Below are positions 1-6,640 of a stretch of 16,831 nt of DNA, piece after piece (position 1 is the stretch's first letter; each line of letters begins with the position of its first letter). Source of the DNA: Cyclobacteriaceae bacterium (GTDB taxonomy: Bacteria; Bacteroidota; Bacteroidia; Cytophagales; Cyclobacteriaceae); contig JANYKP010000034.1 in the NCBI GenBank assembly GCA_025358195.1, positions 1-16,831 on the forward strand, read 5' to 3'. The notes beneath the pieces are model-generated. The model was not told the DNA's origin and did no database searches. It saw nothing but the letters and a program-made list of their open reading frames with translations. Position numbers and translations under genes: made by a program.

Positions 1-408
1 ATTGGTTTTTGAGATTTTGTATTCCGCCAAAGCATCATGAAAAAATACTTCCAGTTTTCGATTGCCGGCATTTTGTGTAAGAAAATTGAAGTTGTTTTGG
101 CCAAACTGAAAATAAAACGAGACATGGTCTGTGAGCTGGCAATAGAATTGCACGCGTGTTCTGCGCAATCCGATGTCAAAGGTTTGGTTGGCAGGCTCTC
201 CAAGCACTTGCGTGCCGGGATTGCTATCATTGAACTTAAACCAAATCTGGTTGGAGAAGGTGGCTTTCAAATAGTGACTCCCATCTTCATTGAGTTTGAG
301 ACGGAGTTCATCAATTTCTTTAGCAGGCTCTTTCACGGGTTCCTGAGCCCAGGCCACTCGGCCGGCAAACAATAATGGGATAATGGCAACAAGGAATTTT
401 TGTCTCAT
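1..408 (-). CDS. Outer-membrane porin (Porin_O_P-like), N-terminal part, cut by window edge
   Basis: An open frame of 136 codons runs from the ATG at 408 to the window edge, so only the N-terminus is present. Residues 1-21 form a signal peptide: basic start, hydrophobic core FLVAIIPLLFAG, and an AWA|Q cleavage site. After a short charged linker come alternating-residue strands and phrases such as DGSHYLK, NQIWFKFND, FDIGLRRTRVQFY and FYFQFGQNN. In my memory of Bacteroidota sequences these mark beta-barrel porins of the phosphate-selective porin O/P type. The gene lies 98 bp downstream of sulP on the same strand, so it may be cotranscribed and serve the same substrate at the outer membrane; that role is inference. 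Other frames over this stretch lack any such organisation. It could instead be another barrel family, because the C-terminal barrel is not visible. Confidence 0.68.
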   Translation of the reverse strand, partial: MRQKFLVAIIPLLFAGRVAWAQEPVKEPAKEIDELRLKLNEDGSHYLKATFSNQIWFKFNDSNPGTQVLGEPANQTFDIGLRRTRVQFYCQLTDHVSFYFQFGQNNFNFLTQNAGNRKLEVFFHDALAEYKISKTN

Positions 409-506
409 ACGTGTGTAATGATTTCTTTGTTATAGGCTTGCCTAGCTCACTAGGTTGCCGGCATTCATTTAAAATAGTTTGAACTGCCGTTTCGGGTCCA
501 TCGGAA

Positions 507-2711
507 TTATGCATGTTGCTCAATCCGTTCTTTAATGAGCTGCACAAATTCTTCGGCGTATTTCTCGAGGACCTCGATTTCATGAGGATCCAGCAAATCG
601 ACCTTTTTGTAAATCAAGAGCCTGTGCTTATGACATTCGATATGGATTTCTTCATGGTTTTCGAGGAAGCGTATAACGGGTTCACTAAAAAATGTCCGAA
701 CGGTTGCTTCAGGGTCGCCGCGCAGATAATACTTTCGTGAGAATTCAGGATACTCGGCAAAGTCGATGTCCTTGCCACCCATAAGTTCAGAGAACTTTGT
801 TCCGAAGCTTTCTGGCTCCAATGCAAAATCCGGAATAGGAAGATCGGTTTCTGAAATGTGTATTACGGTGACATGTGTTTCAGAGCGATCTTGCCGTGCT
901 CCTTGAACCAGCGTCATATCGGCGATTTCAATTTTACCGACATCTGCATATTTGGATAGGACATTCTCCTCAAAGCGTATTTTATTTCCTTGCTGGATCG
1001 GGAAGTCCTTGTATTTCGCTGCTACCCGCACGTGTTGTGCATTAAAATCATATTCATTGCTATTCGCAAATTTGCGTAAGGCAATCTGACGGGGAGAAAG
1101 ACGGATTTCAATTTTGTCCGGCGCCTCCTTCATCAACTTACGGGCCGCCAAGGGGTGCGACGAGAAAGCATTGAGGTGGTCTAGATTTACAAGTGATACG
1201 TGACCGCCGGTTTGATGGTGTGAGTCTTCGAAGTGATGAAGTTGATCCATAAACGAATGATCCACCAGTTTGGCCTGCTCGAAGTTAAAGATGATATTCT
1301 TGCCGGGTTTCAGTGTATTCCACAGTTTTTTATAACCCAGAAAGTTAGAGAAGGTAGCAACACCGCGTACATTGATAAGATACTGATCTTCTGTCTCGTT
1401 GACCGAATAATCAGCTTTGAAAAGCGATCGTACCGGAGCCCCGTTAATGATATGAAAAATGAACTTGGTAAGAATACCTGCAAAAACACCAAGCAATAAG
1501 TCTTCCGCCACTGTTACGATAATCGTTACTATGAAAATCACGAATTGCTCGGGGCCGATTTTGTACGTTCCAATAAATTCTTTCGGCGAGGCCAACCGGT
1601 ACGCCACGGCAATCAGCATCGCTGCCAATGCAGCATTTGGTATCATCTCAATTAACGGGATCATAACCAACATGGCAACAAAAAGGAAAAGACCGTGAAA
1701 GAAATTTGCCCACCGGGTGCGGGCACCATAACCCACATTGGCTGAACTACGTGCCACTTCTGAGATCATTGGTAACCCTCCGAGCAAACCCGCCAGACCA
1801 TTACCAACGGCCAGACCGCGTAAATCCTTATTATAATCTGATGGACGTTTCCAGGGGTCAAGGCCGTCAATGGCCTTTACTGTGAGCAATGACTCCAGAC
1901 TATTGACAAACAAGAACATGAAAACATATTTCCAAAACACGCCCGTTCCAATGGCTGCAAAGCTGGCGTTGAATGTTACATTTCCCCAAAAATCGCCAAT
2001 CGTTACAAGCGCGCTGGCGTGATTAGTCTTGAAATCAAAAAACACAGCCAATGGTATCATGATTACTAACACTACCATGGGGCCCGGAATTTTTTTGAAC
2101 AGACCGCCCAACATCGGCAAACCAAAAATTATTATTAAACTAAGAACCCCCACAATGGCAATTTGGGGCGTTGCATGAGCGATAAATGTTGGTATGTGGG
2201 TGTATAGTTCAATCGGACTAAGGCCTTTCGTTAATTCTCCGGGCACACCCAAAAGGATTGGAAACTGCTTGGCAAAAATCAGCACACCGATGGCAGCCAA
2301 CATGCCATGTACTGCTGAATGCGGAAAAAAATCGCTGAAAGATCCGAATTTTAAAATACCGAATACAAATTGGATGATGGACATGACTACCACAGCTCCG
2401 CATGCCAGTTGGACAGCAGTAACTCCTTCCAGGTTGAGATTCCCCAAGTCGGTCACTGCGCCTGAGCAAACGGTGATCAGCCCGGCTGCAGGACCTTTGA
2501 TCGTAAGCCTTCCCCCCTGGAAGATACTTACAAGCATGCCGCCAATCATGGCGGTGAGTACACCCATCGCGGCCGGAAAGCCGCTGGCTTTGGCAATACC
2601 CAGGCTCAATGGTAAGGCCAATAGAAATACTAAGAAACCGGAAAGGGCGTCGGCAGTCCAGTTCTGTTTAAGGCCCGCAAGCCCGTCTTTTGGAATTTCA
2701 AGCGTTTTCAT
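507..2711 (-). CDS. SulP-family anion transporter (putative bicarbonate transporter) with STAS and extra C-terminal domain
   Basis: This 734-residue protein is an inner-membrane anion transporter of the SulP/SLC26 family. Residues about 18-425 form the multi-pass domain, with family-like phrases LALPLSLGIAKASGFP (31-46), KGPAAGL (72-78) and NSLESLLTVKAIDG (270-283). Residues about 440-525 look like a STAS domain (VRGVATFSNF, then KLVDHSFMDQL). About 200 further residues (530-734) follow that a standard SulP protein lacks; they are soluble-looking and mixed-charged. The subgroup resembles SulP proteins proposed or shown to carry bicarbonate, such as cyanobacterial BicA, but the sequence alone does not separate bicarbonate from sulfate. 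The divergent dabAB genes favour bicarbonate. The ATG at 2711 is chosen because the transporter domain starts soon after and an inverted repeat sits 38-70 bp upstream. No carbonic anhydrase gene is visible beside it. Confidence 0.9.
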   Translation of the reverse strand: MKTLEIPKDGLAGLKQNWTADALSGFLVFLLALPLSLGIAKASGFPAAMGVLTAMIGGMLVSIFQGGRLTIKGPAAGLITVCSGAVTDLGNLNLEGVTAVQLACGAVVVMSIIQFVFGILKFGSFSDFFPHSAVHGMLAAIGVLIFAKQFPILLGVPGELTKGLSPIELYTHIPTFIAHATPQIAIVGVLSLIIIFGLPMLGGLFKKIPGPMVVLVIMIPLAVFFDFKTNHASALVTIGDFWGNVTFNASFAAIGTGVFWKYVFMFLFVNSLESLLTVKAIDGLDPWKRPSDYNKDLRGLAVGNGLAGLLGGLPMISEVARSSANVGYGARTRWANFFHGLFLFVAMLVMIPLIEMIPNAALAAMLIAVAYRLASPKEFIGTYKIGPEQFVIFIVTIIVTVAEDLLLGVFAGILTKFIFHIINGAPVRSLFKADYSVNETEDQYLINVRGVATFSNFLGYKKLWNTLKPGKNIIFNFEQAKLVDHSFMDQLHHFEDSHHQTGGHVSLVNLDHLNAFSSHPLAARKLMKEAPDKIEIRLSPRQIALRKFANSNEYDFNAQHVRVAAKYKDFPIQQGNKIRFEENVLSKYADVGKIEIADMTLVQGARQDRSETHVTVIHISETDLPIPDFALEPESFGTKFSELMGGKDIDFAEYPEFSRKYYLRGDPEATVRTFFSEPVIRFLENHEEIHIECHKHRLLIYKKVDLLDPHEIEVLEKYAEEFVQLIKERIEQHA

Positions 2712-2748
2712 AGTAAATAAATCCTTTAGAGAAATTTTAGAGGGTTAA

Positions 2749-2781
2749 GTCACATCCAATAAGTTAGAAATTGAATGTGAC
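2749..2781. promoter_or_regulatory. Imperfect inverted repeat upstream of sulP
   Basis: Arms GTCACATCCAA (2749-2759) and TTGAATGTGAC (2771-2781) are complementary at 10 of 11 positions and separated by 11 bases. The arm centres are 22 bp apart, about two helical turns, which suits a dimeric regulator. In RNA the one mismatch can become a G-U pair on one strand, so a leader hairpin is also possible. It lies 38-70 bp upstream of the sulP start codon. Confidence 0.45.
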
Positions 2782-2846
2782 GAAGATTGGAGAGGTCTCA
2801 AGGCTGGTAATTAGGTGCCTGAGATTGACATGCTTGCCGTCGGTTA

Positions 2847-3203
2847 TCAGATGCGGAGTCGGCCGATCAACTTTAGAATCTGTTGACTTCCTACAGGTAG
2901 TGAGGCGTCGAGCGGTCGGAGACTAATGCCAGCGGTCGGATGATAATTAAAGAGTATAGAGGAAAAGATTGAAAGATCGCCCGGTGCTCCATAGGCCTTA
3001 TTATTGCGCTCTTCGCTTTCATTTTCTTCCAGAATCCAGGACAGAATCCAGGAGAAGAGTGGAGGGCACTCCTTTTGTGATGAAACTTGATCGTGTGTAG
3101 AATATTTTTCCAGATCGGTATCCGTGGAAACAGGAAATACATTTTCAACTGAAAACAATAGGAGCAGCGAAATTGTTAAAATCTGACGGAGCCGTAGGAT
3201 CAT
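2847..3203 (-). CDS. Small secreted or membrane-anchored acidic protein, unrecognised
   Basis: I do not recognise this family. From the ATG at 3203 it encodes 118 residues. A basic start (MILRLRQ) and hydrophobic stretch (ILTISLLLLFSV, about 8-19) form a signal peptide or membrane anchor. A polar middle, a hydrophobic aromatic patch (LFSWILSWIL, 49-58) and an acidic run (EENESEE, 59-65) follow. The tail is hydrophobic and ends basic (LIGRLRI). An in-frame start at 3254 would add 17 residues before the basic start and spoil the signal-peptide layout, so the inner start is preferred. It lies between sulP and dabA, in the same direction as sulP but 135 bp upstream of it. Its layout matches the divergent small gene at 3579-3962. 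A chance open frame cannot be excluded. Confidence 0.55.
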   Translation of the reverse strand: MILRLRQILTISLLLLFSVENVFPVSTDTDLEKYSTHDQVSSQKECPPLFSWILSWILEENESEERNNKAYGAPGDLSIFSSILFNYHPTAGISLRPLDASLPVGSQQILKLIGRLRI

Positions 3204-3220
3204 GGTTGGATGGGCACCCG

Positions 3221-3255
3221 CAAATGTGAAAAAAACCGTACTACTTTCCCACAAA
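3221..3255 (-). promoter_or_regulatory. Possible promoter of the minus-strand small gene
   Basis: Read on the minus strand, TTTG (3252-3255) is followed after 23 bases by CACATTTG (3221-3228), which is one base from the Bacteroidota -7 box TAnnTTTG. The spacing is at the upper end of that reported for such promoters. It would start transcription just before the ATG at 3203 and exclude the longer start at 3254. Weak evidence. Confidence 0.25.
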
Positions 3256-3578
3256 GTTGTCTAGAGGCATAAGTTTGGACCCCTATGAGAGCAACTGCTT
3301 AGCGCAAGCCAATAAGGAAAGAGGTAGAATTTCCCGTTTTGTCTTTTTGAATCAGGAGATTTCTGATATTTCTTATCGTACGGTTTACCTTATCAGGTGG
3401 TACTTTGATCAGGTTATCTTTCACAAGATTGCCGAAGTTCAATCGTTTTCGGAGCAGCGCTGCGGATCATACTAGTGAGCAGTGTTCGTGTTTACCTGAT
3501 TTGTGACAGATGGTCTATTTTCTGTGCTTTGTAAGAAATGAGATTGCCCTAAAAAAATTTACATTTGTGCTCATTTTT
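3256..3578. other. Noncoding divergent control region between the two small genes
   Basis: No convincing gene is present. The only long open frame (3257-3475, plus) begins with TTG and looks like random sequence. The stretch holds ATCAGG at 3351, 3392 and 3408, and its reverse complement at 3495-3500. Two further ATCAGG copies lie just inside the following gene. A TGTGAC at 3502-3507 matches the core of the sulP inverted repeat. A divergent promoter and operator region is the likely reading. Confidence 0.4.
3560..3567 (+). promoter_or_regulatory. TAnnTTTG -7 box of the plus-strand small gene
   Basis: TACATTTG is an exact match to the Bacteroidota -7 consensus and ends 11 bases before the ATG at 3579. 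No TTG lies at the usual distance upstream (the nearest are 13 and 28 bases away), so the -33 element is poor. If real, the transcript starts almost at the ATG and the in-frame start at 3510 is not used. Confidence 0.3.
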
Positions 3579-3962
3579 ATGAGAAACGTATCAGGCATCA
3601 GGGTATTGGCAGGCATCTTGGTGGTATGCTTCTTGTTTACGTCCATCATTTCCAGATCATTCGACTCCTTCGGCTTATTCAAAAACGCAAAGTCCTCGTG
3701 GATTGCCAAACAATCGGAGACTCCGCTCAAATCCGATTCACAGCTTATTGATGAAGAAATCGGAGAAGAAAAATCCGAAAAAAATTTCGGTGATGGAGCA
3801 GATTACAGCGCTCCTGCTACTGGTTTCTTGATTTGCCTGTTCGCGTCAACAATAACATTTACTGTTCCTGATCGGCAATCTTGTTATTATTATTTGACCC
3901 CGTTTGCCGGCCGCCGCTGCGATATTCCGTTGTACCTGGTCCATCGATCTCTCCAGATCTGA
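3579..3962 (+). CDS. Small membrane-anchored acidic protein, unrecognised; possible distant paralogue of 2847-3203
   Basis: I do not recognise this family. The start at 3579 gives 127 residues. Residues 7-24 (IRVLAGILVVCFLFTSII) form a hydrophobic signal or anchor. A Ser/Lys-rich stretch follows, then an acidic patch (DEEIGEEKSEK, 58-68), a second hydrophobic patch (about 79-90, FLICLFASTITF) and a tail ending LVHRSLQI. The acidic pair E59-E60 and the [NA][FY]G that follows it fall at almost the same residue numbers as in the divergent small gene, which suggests common descent or a shared role. An in-frame ATG at 3510 would add 23 residues in front of the anchor and lies upstream of the -7 box, so it is less likely. 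It lies 173 bp before dabA in the same direction and could be cotranscribed with it. A chance open frame remains possible. Confidence 0.5.
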   Translation: MRNVSGIRVLAGILVVCFLFTSIISRSFDSFGLFKNAKSSWIAKQSETPLKSDSQLIDEEIGEEKSEKNFGDGADYSAPATGFLICLFASTITFTVPDRQSCYYYLTPFAGRRCDIPLYLVHRSLQI

Positions 3963-4027
3963 TTCAGACATGGGTTCGGTTTGGACGACTGCAATTAAGG
4001 TCGGCCTGCCCCTGAACCTCTGAAAAC

Positions 4028-4055
4028 CCGGATTATTTGAAGTCCGGATGTGACT
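4028..4055. promoter_or_regulatory. Hairpin plus 10-mer shared with the sulP inverted repeat, upstream of dabA
   Basis: CCGGATT (4028-4034) can pair with AGTCCGG (4041-4047) to give a 7-bp stem with one G-T pair and a 6-base loop. It has no T-run after it, so it is not a normal terminator. The second arm runs into GGATGTGACT (4046-4055), which is identical to the minus-strand sequence of one arm of the sulP inverted repeat (2748-2757). TCACA at 4073-4077 could form the opposing half-site. This may be a shared operator for sulP and dabAB. Confidence 0.35.
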
Positions 4056-4135
4056 AATGCAGAACTTTTCGATCACAACTATTTCGCTGGATACTATTTA
4101 TTAAGGATGATAAAAACCTTTTTTAAAATCGTTAA

Positions 4136-6631
4136 ATGAAATCTCCCGTCCCTTCTTTCGATGAACAGCATGTGCTTCATGAATTGAAACATTATTTACC
4201 CGAACAGGCAGCGCTCAAAGACTTTATCCATCAGAATACGCTGCACGCATTTCAGAATTTAAAATTTCATGAAGCTGTTCGCACAGCCTCTCAAATGTTT
4301 GGCTATAAAGTCTCCCTCTCGCTGGATGAATTTCGGGCACTTTATAAGTCTCAAAAAATCCGGGCCGATATTTTGGAGAAGATTATTTCAGATAAGAAAG
4401 GTACCGAACGGGTGAGTGAATGGAAAGAAAAGATCCTTTCGAAGAAATATGATACGGCCGCTTTCTCCAGAATAGGATCGTTGAGAGCAAACTGGAAAAG
4501 GGAGTACCACATTGACTTGGACTCCATGGTTCATCCGATTCTTTTCCGGATTCTCTGCAGTTACCTTGACCAGGGAATTTCTATATGGACATTTCCAGTT
4601 AAAGAAAAGAGTTTACTTTCTGCCATTCGGGAAATGGAACGAAATACGTTCGCAAGTATTTTTAGAAAACAACGAGCCCGGGATCTTTTACTGAAAAGCA
4701 GCTGTGAGATCAATGATCTGTTAAAAATTCTGGTCGGTGACGAGTCACTTTATAAGCAATATCTCTTCGATCAGCAATTTGCCCATCAGGGTTGGTCGGG
4801 CATAGCGTCTGCCATTGAGGCATTGCCAGACATGCTATTGGACCGGCGAAAGATAACCGTCCACGACTTGATTGTCTTCGAACTTTTACTTGAAATTGAC
4901 TCGTTGGACTACCAATTCGTCAAAGGTTGGGAGCCGCTTGGAAACAAGCTGAAGTCCAAACCGGAGGATCTATTTGCCGAAGTACCTGAAACGGAGTTGA
5001 GCGAGGTATTTTCTATCTGGCAGGAAGCCTATGACTGGAGTTACTACGATGAAGTCCTTGCCGGAATTTCTTTGGGAGGCACGGAGAAGGCAGAAGTCCC
5101 TGCGAAAACTTTCCAGGCAATGTTTTGCATTGATGACCGGGAATGTTCCTTTAGAAGATATCTTGAGAAAACGGACCCTTCTTGTGAAACGTTTGGTACA
5201 CCTGGGTTTTTTAGTGTTGAATTTTTCTTCCAACCGGAAGATGGAAAGTTTTATACTAAACTTTGTCCTGCGCCGGTCACGCCAAAATACCTGATCAAAG
5301 AAATGGAGTCCACCAGCAAACGGGAAAAGGATTTATATTTCAGCAAGCATTCACATTCCTTTTACAGCGGTTGGTTGATTTCCCAGACACTCGGATTTTG
5401 GTCGGCGGTTAAATTATTTGTTAATATTTTCAGGCCATCCATGAGTCCTGCTACCGCCTCCTCCTTCCGGCACATGGATAAGTATTCAAAACTCACCATA
5501 GAAAACAAGAGCCTGGCGGATCGGGAGAACGATCTCCAGGTGGGATTTACGGTGGAAGAGATGGCAAATAGAGCTGAGTCGCTTTTACGAAGTATCGGAC
5601 TGGTGAAGGATTTCGCCCCGATTGTTTACCTGGTCGGTCACGGGTCGAGCAGCGTAAATAATCCTCACTACGCGGCGTATGATTGCGGTGCTTGTTCGGG
5701 AAGGGCAGGTTCCGTGAATTCGCGCACCATGTGTTTTATGGCCAACCATCCAGCGGTGAGAGAAATTCTCAAGAGCCGAGGAATCATTATTCCATCAACA
5801 ACACAATTTGTAGGGGCCCTTCATGATACGTCCCGCGACGAGGTCATGTTTTTTGATGAAAACTCCCTCTCTCCCCAAAATTTGCAAAATCACAATAAAA
5901 ATGAAGTCGTTTTTTACAATGCGCTGGACCTGAATTCGAAAGAACGGGCAAGGCGGTTTGAGTTAATTGATTCGCATCTGAATCCTGAAAAAACGCACGA
6001 GAAGGTTAAGATGCGATCGGTTTCATTGTTTGAACCTCGCCCTGAACTGAACCACGCTACGAACGCGCTTTGTATTGTCGGCAGAAGAGGACTCACCAAG
6101 CATTTGTTTTTGGACAGGCGAGCCTTCCTGAATTCATATGATTATTCAATTGATCCGGAAGGCAATCTTCTTTTTGGCATTATGAAGCCGTTGGGGCCTG
6201 TATGCGGCGGTATTAATCTTGAGTATTTCTTTTCGCGGGTGGATAATTATAAACTGGGGGCCGGCACAAAATTACCACATAATGTCATGGGACTGATTGG
6301 TGTGGCGAATGGTATCGATGGTGATTTGAGACCCGGCCTTCCCAGCCAGATGATCGAAGTGCACGATCCTGTACGACTTTTGATTATCGTGGAACACTTC
6401 CCAGAAGTCGTCTTGCGTACAATTCAGAAACAAGCAGAAACGTACGAGTGGTTTATTAATGAGTGGGTCAATCTCGTTGCCATGAATCCGGAAACGCGGG
6501 ATTTTTTCCATTTCAAAGATGGAGGATTCACACCGTATATACCGCTGAAACAACATATCGAAATTATTACAGACCTCACACCCATTCTTGAGGCTGAAGA
6601 AGATAATATTCCTGTTTTACTACTTCCTTAA
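4136..6631 (+). CDS. dabA: DabA, DUF2309/UPF0753 catalytic subunit of the inorganic-carbon (DAB) transporter
   Basis: DabA is a peripheral cytoplasmic protein with a beta-carbonic-anhydrase-like zinc site. With the membrane subunit DabB it is thought to hydrate CO2 to bicarbonate vectorially, powered by an ion gradient, so that bicarbonate accumulates. The protein has 831 residues, close to the length of characterised DabA. The site is complete: C331 and D333 in CIDDRECSFRR, and H502 and C517 in GHGSSSVNNPHYAAYDCGAC. The CxD and Hx14C spacings match those I recall for Halothiobacillus DabA2. Other family-like phrases are ELKHYLPEQAALKDFIHQN (N-terminus) and GVANGIDGDLRPGLPSQMIEVHDPVRL (near 720-750). 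The ATG at 4136 places this N-terminal motif correctly. dabB follows after 9 bp, a typical operon spacing. Residue and family agreement leaves little doubt about identity; activity in this organism is inferred. Confidence 0.96.
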   Translation: MKSPVPSFDEQHVLHELKHYLPEQAALKDFIHQNTLHAFQNLKFHEAVRTASQMFGYKVSLSLDEFRALYKSQKIRADILEKIISDKKGTERVSEWKEKILSKKYDTAAFSRIGSLRANWKREYHIDLDSMVHPILFRILCSYLDQGISIWTFPVKEKSLLSAIREMERNTFASIFRKQRARDLLLKSSCEINDLLKILVGDESLYKQYLFDQQFAHQGWSGIASAIEALPDMLLDRRKITVHDLIVFELLLEIDSLDYQFVKGWEPLGNKLKSKPEDLFAEVPETELSEVFSIWQEAYDWSYYDEVLAGISLGGTEKAEVPAKTFQAMFCIDDRECSFRRYLEKTDPSCETFGTPGFFSVEFFFQPEDGKFYTKLCPAPVTPKYLIKEMESTSKREKDLYFSKHSHSFYSGWLISQTLGFWSAVKLFVNIFRPSMSPATASSFRHMDKYSKLTIENKSLADRENDLQVGFTVEEMANRAESLLRSIGLVKDFAPIVYLVGHGSSSVNNPHYAAYDCGACSGRAGSVNSRTMCFMANHPAVREILKSRGIIIPSTTQFVGALHDTSRDEVMFFDENSLSPQNLQNHNKNEVVFYNALDLNSKERARRFELIDSHLNPEKTHEKVKMRSVSLFEPRPELNHATNALCIVGRRGLTKHLFLDRRAFLNSYDYSIDPEGNLLFGIMKPLGPVCGGINLEYFFSRVDNYKLGAGTKLPHNVMGLIGVANGIDGDLRPGLPSQMIEVHDPVRLLIIVEHFPEVVLRTIQKQAETYEWFINEWVNLVAMNPETRDFFHFKDGGFTPYIPLKQHIEIITDLTPILEAEEDNIPVLLLP

Positions 6632-6640
6632 GCTAATCGC

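Noticed and set aside
37..375. Plus-strand 112-codon open frame
   Set aside because: It lies opposite the porin gene, which has a signal peptide and barrel-like strands; this frame has no recognisable organisation.
441..454. Hairpin CCTAG-CTCA-CTAGG between sulP and the porin gene
   Set aside because: Only a 5-bp stem, with no T-run on the transcribed strand. Too weak to call an attenuator or terminator.
3257..3475. Plus-strand 72-codon open frame in the control region
   Set aside because: It starts with TTG, has no signal or domain pattern, and fills a region rich in repeated promoter-like motifs. Probably chance.
3846..4076. Minus-strand 76-codon open frame upstream of dabA
   Set aside because: It overlaps the plus-strand small gene and the dabA upstream region, and shows no anchor or domain pattern.
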